DNA of 64,000 nucleotides, taken from positions 124,001-188,000 of the forward strand of contig JAEUPJ010000020.1 of NCBI GenBank assembly GCA_016790285.1. Reading direction: 5' to 3'. The notes beneath the pieces are model-generated. The model searched no databases and had not been told where the DNA came from. It saw only the letters and a program-made list of their open reading frames with translations. This DNA is from Roseateles sp. GTDB lineage: Bacteria; Pseudomonadota; Gammaproteobacteria; Burkholderiales; Burkholderiaceae_C. Made by a program: the position numbers and the translations under genes. Shown here piece by piece: positions 47,417-56,066 of the stretch; position 1 is the stretch's first letter; every line of letters begins with the position of its first letter.

Positions 47417-47421
47417 CCGCC

Positions 47422-49623
47422 ATGCCCCTCCAACTCCCCGCCATCGACGACCGCGACCACGCCGCGCTCGTTCGCGACACCCTGGCCCTGGCCGCGGTGC
47501 ATGCGCCCGAGTGGACGCACACCGGCCCCAGCGACCCCGGCGTGACGCTCGTCGAGCTCTTCGCCTTCATGGCCGAGAGCCTGCTCTACCGCGCCAACCT
47601 CATTCCCGAGCGCAACCGGCTGAAGTTCCTGCAGCTGCTGGGCGTGGGCCTGCGGCCGGCCCAGCCGGCGCGGGCGCTGGTGCAGTTCAGCAACGAGGCC
47701 GGCGAGCGCAAGACCATCACGTTGCCCTCGGGCCTGCCGCTGCTGGCCGGCGCCGTGCCCTTCCTGAGCGACACGGGGCTGGATCTGCCGCCCGTCACGG
47801 GCCTCGTGGTGTTCAAGCGCGTCGTCGGCAGCCCCGACCCGGCGCTGCTCGACTACTACCGCCAGCTCTACGAAGCCACCGGGCGCGATTTCGCCGGCAC
47901 CGGTGCGGCGGGCGACGCGGCCGTGGAGCCCGTGCTCTACGACAGCGTGCAGCTCGCCGACCTGCCCGGGGCGCTGGACATCGCCGCCGAGACCGTGGAC
48001 GGCGCGCTGTGGATTGCGCTGCTGGCGCCACCCAAGCCGACCGCGGCCGAGCTCACGAACGCCCGTGCCGAGCTGGCCGGCCGCACGCTGTCCATCGGCC
48101 TCGTGCCGCAGCCGCGTGAGACGCGGGCGCGCCTGCAGCCCGGCCGGCCCGCACTGCCGCCGCCGGTGCTGAGCGCCTGGTGCCCCAAGGCCAGCGCGGA
48201 CGGCAGCGGCACGCCCGGCGAGTACCGGCGGCTGGATGCAGTCGCGCCCACGGGTTTCCCGCAGCAGGCCGGCATCCTGCAGGTGACGATGCCCGCGCAG
48301 GCCGGCGACATCGGCACCTGGGCCGAGGCCGAGCCGCTGGAGGCCGGTGTGGGCGAGCTGCCGCCGCAGCTCACCGACGAGGCGCTGGCCGCGCGGCTCA
48401 TCAGCTGGCTGCGCATCGACGGCCTGGCCAATGCCGGTGTGCAACTGGCCTGGGCCGGCACCCACTGCGCCGCCGTGCGCCAGCGCAGCCGCGTGAGCCG
48501 CGAGCTGCTGCCGCCGGGCGACGGCTCGCCCGAGCAGCGCCGCCGCCTCAGCCACGGCCAGGTGCTGGCCGAGTCGGTGCAGCTGCTGGTGGCCCAGCAA
48601 CCCTGGGCCCTCACCGACGAACTGGAGGCCGCACCCGCCGAAGGCCAGCCGGGCGCCGCCGTCTTCGCGCTGGACGCCGAGAGCGGCGAGATCCGCTTCG
48701 GCGACGGCGCGCGCGGTGCGCGGCCGCCTGCCGGCGCCGAGATCGCCGTGCGCTTCGACTGGGCGTCAGGGGCTGCGGGCAATGTCGCCGCGGGCGCCAT
48801 CAAGCTCGGGCCCACGCTGCCGCCGGGCGTGAAGGTCAGCAACCCGCGCGCGGCCGATGGTGGCATCGACGCCGAAAGCGCCGCCGACGGCGAGAAGCGC
48901 ATCCCCCTCGTGCTGCGTCACCGCGACCGCGCCGTCAGCGCCGAGGACTTCGACGCCATCATCCGCGAGACGCCGCAGGCCGACGTCGGCCGCGTCGAGG
49001 TGCTGCCGGCCTGGCATCCCGAGCTGTCGCCGGGCCTGCCGGGCGACCAGCCAGGCGTCGTCACCTGCCTGCTCATCCCGCGCCGCGACCCCCGCCGGCC
49101 AGACTACCCGCTGCCCGACGCCGACTTCATCGACGCCGTCTGCGCCCACCTGGCGCCACGCCGCCTGGTGACGTGTGAAGTGCTGCTGCGCGGCCCGGCC
49201 TACGCGGGCGTGTGGATCAGCGTCGGCATCGAGCTGCACGCAGGGCAGGGCGTGGCCGAGGTGCGCGAGCGCGTCCGGGCGGCACTCAAGGCCTTCCTGT
49301 CGCCGCTGCCGGGCGAGGCCAGCGCCACGGGCTGGCCGCTCTTCAAGGCCGTGGCGGCCCTGGAGCTGGCCACGGTGGCCGCGCGCGTGGACGGCGTGCT
49401 GGGCGTGACCGCGCTGCTGCTGGGCGACGCCAGCGGCGCGCAGCGCGACACCGTGCCCATGGCCGGGCTGCAACTGCCGCTGATCGCGGGGCTGTCGGTG
49501 TCGCTCGGCGACCCGGTGCCGCTGTCCGACCTGATCGGGCAGGGCGCCGGTGGCACCGACGGCGGCTCCAACGTGCCGCCGGCCATCCGCCTGCCCGTGC
49601 CGCGCGTGCCGGAGAACTGCTGA
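47422..49623 (+). CDS. Baseplate assembly protein (gpJ/gp6-like, Pvc11-like)
   Basis: A 733-residue wedge protein of the putative baseplate assembly family. Landmarks are WTHTGPSDPGVTLVELFAFMAESLLYRANLIPERNRLKFLQLLGV at the N-terminus, FDAIIRETPQADVGRVEVLPAW in the middle, and the gpJ-type C-terminal domain (PRRLVTCEVLLRGPAYAGVWISVGIEL). It should form the wedge ring with gp25 and the following gpI-containing protein. Its stop overlaps the next start (TGATG). Confidence 0.92.
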   Translation: MPLQLPAIDDRDHAALVRDTLALAAVHAPEWTHTGPSDPGVTLVELFAFMAESLLYRANLIPERNRLKFLQLLGVGLRPAQPARALVQFSNEAGERKTITLPSGLPLLAGAVPFLSDTGLDLPPVTGLVVFKRVVGSPDPALLDYYRQLYEATGRDFAGTGAAGDAAVEPVLYDSVQLADLPGALDIAAETVDGALWIALLAPPKPTAAELTNARAELAGRTLSIGLVPQPRETRARLQPGRPALPPPVLSAWCPKASADGSGTPGEYRRLDAVAPTGFPQQAGILQVTMPAQAGDIGTWAEAEPLEAGVGELPPQLTDEALAARLISWLRIDGLANAGVQLAWAGTHCAAVRQRSRVSRELLPPGDGSPEQRRRLSHGQVLAESVQLLVAQQPWALTDELEAAPAEGQPGAAVFALDAESGEIRFGDGARGARPPAGAEIAVRFDWASGAAGNVAAGAIKLGPTLPPGVKVSNPRAADGGIDAESAADGEKRIPLVLRHRDRAVSAEDFDAIIRETPQADVGRVEVLPAWHPELSPGLPGDQPGVVTCLLIPRRDPRRPDYPLPDADFIDAVCAHLAPRRLVTCEVLLRGPAYAGVWISVGIELHAGQGVAEVRERVRAALKAFLSPLPGEASATGWPLFKAVAALELATVAARVDGVLGVTALLLGDASGAQRDTVPMAGLQLPLIAGLSVSLGDPVPLSDLIGQGAGGTDGGSNVPPAIRLPVPRVPENC

Positions 49624-52334
49624 TGGACGCCAACGGCAGCCGCTTCCACGCCCTGGTGACCCGGGACGACTGGCTGCTGCGTGCCCAGCCCGACAAGCGC
49701 TGGGCGTGGCGGCCCGACGATGCCCGCCACCCGGCGGCCCTCGGGCAGCTGGTGCTCAAGCCGCTGCTGTTCGAGTTCAAGGCCAGCGGCGCCGCGGCCC
49801 TGCCGGAGCCCGGCTCGCGTGCAGGCGGCGCGTTCGACGCCTACGGCAACCTCTACGCCCTCAACGCCGCCGGCACGGCCATCCGGGTGTGGTCCAGCGG
49901 CAGCGGGGTCATCACCGACTTCTGGCCGCTGCCGCAGCGGCCCGCCGCCATGGCACCGTCGGGCTTCGGCCCTTGCGCGCCGGCCGCACCCGTGGCGCCC
50001 CTGGTCATGGACGCGCTGACGGTGACCACCGGTCACTACCTCGTGGTGGCCAGCATCGCGGCCCAGGGCCTGCTGATCTTCGACCTGCACGGCGGCGGCC
50101 CGCCGCTGCCGCAACCCTGGCCCGGCATGCCGGCCCCCGAGGCGCTGCTGGCCCTGGACGACGGCGGCGTGGCCCTGTTTGCCGCGGGACGCCTGCACCG
50201 CCTGGGGCCCGACCTGCGGCCCTGCGTGCCGCGCGTGGTGAGCCCGTCGGCCTTCGCGCCGGCGTCGGCACCCGGCCCGGCCCCGGCCGAGCCGCCGTGC
50301 CAGCTGGACCTGGGCGCGGGCACCACCGCCGTGGCCGCGCTGCCTGGCGGGCGCTTCCTGGTGCTGCGGCTGCAGATGGACGGCCTGTACCTTTCGGTCA
50401 TCGACTGGGCCGGCCATGAGGCAGCCTCCGTCGGGCCGCTGGACGAGCAGCTGGAGGCCGCCACGGCCGACCAGCTGCCCACGCTGCTGTCCACCCGCAC
50501 GCTGGCCGTCGAGTGGCTGGCTGCCGACCGCTTCAACGTGCTGCTGCTGGCGGCCAGCGGCGACCAGGCCTTCCGCTTTGCGGCCAGCGTGCCGGAGGGC
50601 GGCGGCTGGCAGTTCGAGCTGCAGCGCGACTTCATCCCGCTGCGCCGCTACCAGGCGGGCGGCCTGGCGAGCCTCGGCGCCGGGCAGGTGCTGCACCGCT
50701 TCCCTTCGGCCCGCGTGTTCTACGCCGGGGCCGACCGCTGGCTGCCGCTGCTCACGCTGCCCCGCCCGCGCTGCGAGCGTGAGGCCGAGCTGCTCGGGCC
50801 GGTGTGGGACAGCGACACGCCGGCCTGCGTGTGGCACCGCGTGGCCCTCGACGCCCGCCGGCCACCCGGCAGCGCCCTCCTGCTGCAAAGCCGCGCCGCC
50901 GACAGCCCCGAAGCCCTGGCCCTGCAGCCCTGGCAGGACGAGCCCGCACTGCTGCCCCACCCGGGCGGCCCGGAGCTGCCGTGGCGCGAGCCCGCCGCCA
51001 CGGCCTGCGCCGAGGTGCAGACCCTGACCTGCCTGCTGCAGGCCGCCACCGGCCGCTACCTGCAGCTGCGCGTGCGCGCCACCGGCGACGGCCAGCAAAG
51101 CCCGGGCCTGGCGTCGCTGCGCGCCTGGTATCCGCGCTTCAGCTACCTGCAGCACTACCTGCCGGCCGTCTACCGCGCCGACCCGACGAGCGCCGAGTTC
51201 ACCGGCCGCTTCCTGGCCCTCTTCGAAGGCGAGTTCACCCGCTGGGAAGACCGCATCGCCGCTGCACAGCTGCTGCTGGACGCACGCACCGCCCCGCGCG
51301 AGACGCTGGCCTGGCTGGCGCAATGGCTGGCCGTGGCCTTCGACGGCTCCACCGGCCCCGCGCGGCGCCGTGCGCTGCTGCGCCACGCGGCAGACGTGCA
51401 GGCGCGCCGGGGCACCGTGCCGGGCCTGCTGCTGGCCGCCACGCTGGCGTGGGAGCCCGACGACGTCGACGCCGAGCCCTTCCTGGCCGCGCCCGAGCGA
51501 CTGCGCGAGCGGCTGCACGGCGTGCGCCTGCAGGAACTCTTTGGCCTGGCCCCCCCGCTGGCGGCAGCCGCCTGGCGGCCTGCGCAGGGGCGCTCGGCGC
51601 TGCTGGCGCGGCTGGCGGGCGACGAGTCGCTGCTGGGCGATGCGGCGGCGCTGCAGTCGGCGCTCGGCTTCCTGCCGCGTGCCGCGCAGGAGGAGGCGAG
51701 CCTGATGGCCTCGTGGCGGCTGGCCGGGCTGCCCGAGGATGAGCCGCAGCCGCGCGACGACGCCTTCGACGACTACCTGCGCGCCACCCAGCCCTGCGCG
51801 CCGCTGCGCCAGCGCTGGCAGGACTACCTCGCCCGCCGCTGGCGCCGCATCGCGCTGCTCAATGCAGCCTGGGGCACCGCGTGGCGCGCCTTCGACCGCA
51901 TCCCCAGCCCGCTGGCGCTGCCCGCCGGCTCCGTGGCGCTGGCCGACTGGTGGCGCTTCGAGGCCCAGATCGTGCGGGCCCTGGGCCCGGCGCACCGTTT
52001 CCGCGTGGTGCTGCCGCTGCCGGGCGACGCCGCCCCGGACTTCGACGAACTCGCCCGCCGCCGCGCCGCCGTCGAACGCGCCGTGGCCCGCGACAAGCCG
52101 GCGCACACCGTGGCCGAGATCCGCTTCGGGTTCGAGCTCTTTCGCGTCGGCGAGGCGCGCCTGGGCCACGAGACGCGCCTGGAGCACGGCCTGTTGCGCC
52201 GGCCCGAGCTCGCCGCACTGGCTGCCACATCCATCTGGCCACCCCTCGTGCTCGGCGAGCGCGACCTGGGTGGCGCCCAACTCACCCACCCCCGCCCGTT
52301 GCCACCGCCGGACCGCGTGGGTCTTGATCGATAG
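49623..52334 (+). CDS. Propeller-like / tail protein gpI fusion (Pvc12-like)
   Basis: A 903-residue protein. The first 480 residues carry repeated beta-rich units such as GGAFDAYGNLYALNAAGTAIRVW and ALLALDDGGVALFAAGRLHRL, suggestive of a beta-propeller. From about residue 498 comes the phage tail protein I region (YPRFSYLQHYLPAVYRADPTSAEFTGRFLALFEGEFTRWEDRI...ARRRALLRHAADVQARRGTVPGLLLAA). A helical C-terminal part of about 250 residues follows. The gpI domain places it in the baseplate wedge; the propeller may decorate the baseplate. Confidence 0.75.
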   Translation: MDANGSRFHALVTRDDWLLRAQPDKRWAWRPDDARHPAALGQLVLKPLLFEFKASGAAALPEPGSRAGGAFDAYGNLYALNAAGTAIRVWSSGSGVITDFWPLPQRPAAMAPSGFGPCAPAAPVAPLVMDALTVTTGHYLVVASIAAQGLLIFDLHGGGPPLPQPWPGMPAPEALLALDDGGVALFAAGRLHRLGPDLRPCVPRVVSPSAFAPASAPGPAPAEPPCQLDLGAGTTAVAALPGGRFLVLRLQMDGLYLSVIDWAGHEAASVGPLDEQLEAATADQLPTLLSTRTLAVEWLAADRFNVLLLAASGDQAFRFAASVPEGGGWQFELQRDFIPLRRYQAGGLASLGAGQVLHRFPSARVFYAGADRWLPLLTLPRPRCEREAELLGPVWDSDTPACVWHRVALDARRPPGSALLLQSRAADSPEALALQPWQDEPALLPHPGGPELPWREPAATACAEVQTLTCLLQAATGRYLQLRVRATGDGQQSPGLASLRAWYPRFSYLQHYLPAVYRADPTSAEFTGRFLALFEGEFTRWEDRIAAAQLLLDARTAPRETLAWLAQWLAVAFDGSTGPARRRALLRHAADVQARRGTVPGLLLAATLAWEPDDVDAEPFLAAPERLRERLHGVRLQELFGLAPPLAAAAWRPAQGRSALLARLAGDESLLGDAAALQSALGFLPRAAQEEASLMASWRLAGLPEDEPQPRDDAFDDYLRATQPCAPLRQRWQDYLARRWRRIALLNAAWGTAWRAFDRIPSPLALPAGSVALADWWRFEAQIVRALGPAHRFRVVLPLPGDAAPDFDELARRRAAVERAVARDKPAHTVAEIRFGFELFRVGEARLGHETRLEHGLLRRPELAALAATSIWPPLVLGERDLGGAQLTHPRPLPPPDRVGLDR

Positions 52335-52345
52335 AGGAGACGACC

Positions 52346-54793
52346 ATGGGCTGCTGCACAGGCTCCACCTTCACCCCCGCGCCCGACGCGGCACTCGACC
52401 CGCTGCAGCGGGTGAACTACACCTTCGGCATGGTGCTGGGGGTGGACGACTTCCGCCAGGAGCACGCCTACCTGGCCGCCCGCGACGAGCGCGCCCTGCG
52501 CGAGACCATCGGCTACGGCGTCATTACCGGCCTGGGCGTGGCCGCGCCCAAGCCGGCCTCGGCCAGCGAGGGCCAGCAGGTGCGCGTGGCGCCTGGCCTG
52601 GCCCTCATGCCCGACGGCCACCTCGTGGGCGTGGCGGCCGAGCAGTGCGCCAACCTGCAGACCTGGCTGGACGCCGAACTCGCCCGCGACCCCACCACCG
52701 CCGCCAAGACCACCGTCTACGTGCTGCTGCGTTACGCGGAGGCCAGCGGCTCGCCCGTGCCCATCCCCGGCGAGCCCTGCCGCGACGAGAGCGAGCTGAG
52801 CGCGGATGCGCGCATCGCCGACAGCTTCGCGCTGGACTTCGCCTGGACGCCGCCGGACGCCAGCGAAGACCTCGCCCTGCGTGCCGTGGTGGCGTGGATC
52901 CGGGGCATCAAGGTCCGCGCGACGGCGCCGGCCGGGCAGACGCTGGCCAGCTTCCAGGCGCAGGTCGAGGCCGGCTTGAAGGAGGCCATCACCACCGCCT
53001 GGGGCGACCCGCACGCGCCCACGCCGGCCATGCCCGCGGCCGCGACACCTGCGCTGCCCGACCCGAGCCAGGTCAGCCTGCCGGCGCCGCCCAAGGAACT
53101 GCAGATCCCGCGCGCCGAGGTGGCGGCCTACTACGCCGCCGCGTTCGAGGTCTGGACGCGCCTGCTGCGCAGCGGCTTCATGGCCCACCACGGCCCGGTG
53201 CCGGTGGCCGAGCCCGTGGCCGAGCGGGCGCTGCTGCTGGCCGCCATCGACGCCAAGGCCGGCGCCGGCGGCACGCGGGCAGTGCGCATGCTCGGCCGGC
53301 CGCAGCTGCTGCACCTGCGCCTGCTGCAGGAATGGCTGCTGCGCGACGGCAGCCAGGACGCCCCGCGCGAGGCGCATTTCGTGCTCGGCAAGGGCGACCC
53401 CGCGCTGGACCACGCGCAGGACCTGCTGGCTGATTTCAAGACCCGCAATCACGCGATGACGCGCATCGACATCGTGGCCGACACCACCGACGGCGCCGCC
53501 CCCGGCGACACCAAGGCGGTGGTGGCGGCGGCCGTCAAGTGGCCCGGCGGCGGGCCGCTGGGCAAGCCCGACTACTACGGCCCCGACATGAGCCAGCCCA
53601 TCCCCGTCGTGGATGGCGGTACCGGGCAGAACGCCGCGCCCACCGCCGGGGCACTGCTCGTGGGCCGCGCGGCCGGTGGTGGGCAGGCGGCGCGGTTCGA
53701 GCTGGGCAGCGTCATCGGCGCCAGCCTCACCAAGCCGGTCGGGCCCTCGCCCAACATCCTGGTGGACCTGGCCAACGCACCCACCATCCGCCTGGACACC
53801 GTGCAGGACATCGGCCCCGGCGCCAGCCCCGATTTCGCCGGGCTGGACCTGAGCGGCGACCTGACCGTGGGCGGCAAGGCGCATGTGTCGGGCAGTCTCT
53901 CGGTGGACGGCGAGCTGGTGCTGGGCACGCCGCTGAACAGCCTGCTGGCCACCGACGACGGCGGCGCCATCGTGGCCGCGCGCCGCTGGGACGGCGATGA
54001 GCAGGCGCTGGCCGATGGCAAGCCGCCGCCCTTCGTCTACGCGCCCGGCCAGAAGGCCCCGGTGCGCATCGAGGACGGCGGCACAGGGCTCAACGAGCGG
54101 CCGGCGCCGATGCAGATGCTTGTGGGCGTGAAGAGCAATAACCCGCGCGGCGGCGACTACGCGCTGGCCACCTTCGTGAACGGCAAGAACACGCAGGTCA
54201 ACCTGCGAACCGTCGCCCGCGGCCAGCTGGAGCTGAGCATCGACGCCAGCGGCGGCGGCACGGCCACGCAGGTGGTGGCCGCGGGCAACACCAGCAGCCC
54301 GCCGAGCCTGACGGCGGTCACGAGCGGCAGCACGGTCACCATCAACACCGTGCAGCCCCTGCATGGCAGCGCGGTGCCGCGCTTCCAGGGCCTGAGCCTG
54401 GCGGCGCTGCCCCAGCGCACGACTGCCACGCTGGTGGGCTGGGACGCAAGCAGCGGCGAGCTGGTGCAGACCGCCGCGCCCCAGGGCGGCGCCGTGGACG
54501 TGGGGCAATGGCGCACCCGCTACGTGCTCAAGCCCAACGAGCTCGTCGTGACCGACAAGGACCACGTGCTCATCGTGCAGGTCAACGGCAACCTGGCGCT
54601 GCCGGACCTCACGCGCGGCGACATCAGCGAGGGCCGCGTCATCGTCATCAAGCTGGCGGGCAACGTGGGCGACTTCGTGGTGAGCGGCATCGAGGGGGTG
54701 GGCCGGCAGGCGATGAAGACGCCCAACTCCCTCACCCTCATCGCCGCCACCAAGCTCGACCCGCCGCAGTGGCTGGTCATCGCGAGGGTCTAG
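52346..54793 (+). CDS. Tail-fibre-like protein 1
   Basis: An 815-residue protein. The N-terminal region (RVNYTFGMVLGVDDFRQEHAYLAARDERALRETIGYGVITGL) resembles that of the next gene and probably attaches to the baseplate. From about residue 415 it has fibre-type repeats with the motif GGTG (VVDGGTGQNAAPTAGALLVGRA near 420, IEDGGTGLNERPAPMQMLVG near 572) and beta-rich, Thr/Ser/Val-rich sequence ending in a compact domain. This is the likely receptor-binding fibre (Pvc13 role). GAGGAG precedes the ATG. Confidence 0.75.
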   Translation: MGCCTGSTFTPAPDAALDPLQRVNYTFGMVLGVDDFRQEHAYLAARDERALRETIGYGVITGLGVAAPKPASASEGQQVRVAPGLALMPDGHLVGVAAEQCANLQTWLDAELARDPTTAAKTTVYVLLRYAEASGSPVPIPGEPCRDESELSADARIADSFALDFAWTPPDASEDLALRAVVAWIRGIKVRATAPAGQTLASFQAQVEAGLKEAITTAWGDPHAPTPAMPAAATPALPDPSQVSLPAPPKELQIPRAEVAAYYAAAFEVWTRLLRSGFMAHHGPVPVAEPVAERALLLAAIDAKAGAGGTRAVRMLGRPQLLHLRLLQEWLLRDGSQDAPREAHFVLGKGDPALDHAQDLLADFKTRNHAMTRIDIVADTTDGAAPGDTKAVVAAAVKWPGGGPLGKPDYYGPDMSQPIPVVDGGTGQNAAPTAGALLVGRAAGGGQAARFELGSVIGASLTKPVGPSPNILVDLANAPTIRLDTVQDIGPGASPDFAGLDLSGDLTVGGKAHVSGSLSVDGELVLGTPLNSLLATDDGGAIVAARRWDGDEQALADGKPPPFVYAPGQKAPVRIEDGGTGLNERPAPMQMLVGVKSNNPRGGDYALATFVNGKNTQVNLRTVARGQLELSIDASGGGTATQVVAAGNTSSPPSLTAVTSGSTVTINTVQPLHGSAVPRFQGLSLAALPQRTTATLVGWDASSGELVQTAAPQGGAVDVGQWRTRYVLKPNELVVTDKDHVLIVQVNGNLALPDLTRGDISEGRVIVIKLAGNVGDFVVSGIEGVGRQAMKTPNSLTLIAATKLDPPQWLVIARV

Positions 54794-54795
54794 CC

Positions 54796-56064
54796 ATGAG
54801 CACCGTCCTGAACGCCCGGCTCAACCAGGTCATCGCCGTGGACGGCGAGCCGCGCAGCTTCTTCTTCAACGGACGGCTGCTGAGCGCCGAAGACCTCACC
54901 CGCGAGCAGCAGGCGCGCGACGGCGCCGAGCGGCGCCTGGCGCGGCTCATTGGCTGCGGCGTGGCCGAGGGGCTGACGGTCGCTTCCGGCGCGGGCAGCG
55001 TGCTGCACATCGCCGCCGGCGTGGGGGTGACGCCGTCTGGCGCCGTCATTGACATCGGCAACCTCGACCTCGACCTCAGCAGCGCCGGCCGCGGGGCGTC
55101 GTTCAGCGGCTTCGGCAACTGTGCGGCGGGCCTGGCCGAAGGGCAGCCGCTGGCGGGCGTTTACCTGCTCACGCTCACGCCCGCGTGGGCGGCGCAGGGG
55201 CGGGCGGCCACGCTGCTGGGCGAGGTGGGCGCCTGCAACCGCCGCACCGAGCAGCCGGCCGTGCGCGCGCGGCTCGTGGAGGTGCAGGCCCCGGCGGGCC
55301 TGGGCACGGCCTCGCTGCGCAACGAGCTGGCCGTGGCTCTGCTGTCGCCCGGCCAGGGGCTCACCGCCGTGCCCGAGGCCGCGCGGGTGGGCTGGTGGAT
55401 GCGACAGCGCATCGGTGGCGGGGCGGCGGCGCCGGGCCTGACGGCCGACGAGCTGCCGCTGGCGCTGCTGCAGATCGACGCCAAGGCCGTGCCGCTGTGG
55501 ATCGACACCGACAGCGCGCGGCGCCGCCTGGCCCCGCCGCCCGGCGAGGCGGGCGACGCGCTGTGGCCGCAGTCCTGGGCCATCGAGATGCAGGCCCTGG
55601 CCGCGCAGTTCCTGGCCGAGCTGATGGGCCCGAAGGCCAGCGCCGCGGCGTTCGTGTGGTTGCCGCCCACGCTGCCGATGACGGCGGCCCAGCTCGCGCA
55701 GTTCAGCAAACTCATGCCCAGCGGCGTGCCGGCCAGGCCCGAGGTGCTCAACCGCACGCAATTCGCGCGCGCGCTGCAGGACGGCTGGCAGGACGTGCCA
55801 CGGCTGCGGGCCGGCGCGCAGCTGCACCTGGCCCAGCTCGAAGGCCATGCCGAGCGCCTGCTGCTGCGCACCACCGGCGAGGCGGTGGACCGCAACGTGC
55901 TGCGCGGGCTGGGCGAGCGCACCTCGCCCAAGGTCGCGTCCGAGGCGGCGCGCATCCTCGCGCAGGGCCGCAAGGGCCGGCGCGGCGAGGGCGGGCCCAC
56001 GCCCCAGGAACTGGCGGTGGCGGCCTCGGCCCTGACCCAGGCGCCGGACCGCCAGCGCGGCTGA
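54796..56064 (+). CDS. Second fibre- or baseplate-associated protein
   Basis: A 422-residue protein sharing its N-terminal layout with the preceding fibre: RSFFFNGRLLSAEDLTREQQARDGAERRLARLIGCGVAEGL, then a short beta region (LHIAAGVGVTPSGAVIDIGN). The remainder is mostly helical and lacks GGTG repeats, so it is unlikely to be a full fibre. It may be a baseplate adaptor for the fibre, or a short paralogue. It begins two bases after the fibre stop. Confidence 0.6.
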   Translation: MSTVLNARLNQVIAVDGEPRSFFFNGRLLSAEDLTREQQARDGAERRLARLIGCGVAEGLTVASGAGSVLHIAAGVGVTPSGAVIDIGNLDLDLSSAGRGASFSGFGNCAAGLAEGQPLAGVYLLTLTPAWAAQGRAATLLGEVGACNRRTEQPAVRARLVEVQAPAGLGTASLRNELAVALLSPGQGLTAVPEAARVGWWMRQRIGGGAAAPGLTADELPLALLQIDAKAVPLWIDTDSARRRLAPPPGEAGDALWPQSWAIEMQALAAQFLAELMGPKASAAAFVWLPPTLPMTAAQLAQFSKLMPSGVPARPEVLNRTQFARALQDGWQDVPRLRAGAQLHLAQLEGHAERLLLRTTGEAVDRNVLRGLGERTSPKVASEAARILAQGRKGRRGEGGPTPQELAVAASALTQAPDRQRG

Positions 56065-56066
56065 CC

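Noticed and set aside
47160-49620. Low-complexity GC-rich codon runs that resemble tandem repeats
   Set aside because: They are biased codon use (GCC, GGC, CTG), not repeated units, and no CRISPR-like repeat-spacer pattern occurs anywhere in the window.
49200-54565. Long minus-strand frames of 1029 and 913 residues opposite the baseplate and fibre genes
   Set aside because: Composition is that of antisense GC-rich coding sequence, and the plus-strand genes form an overlapped operon with ribosome binding sites.
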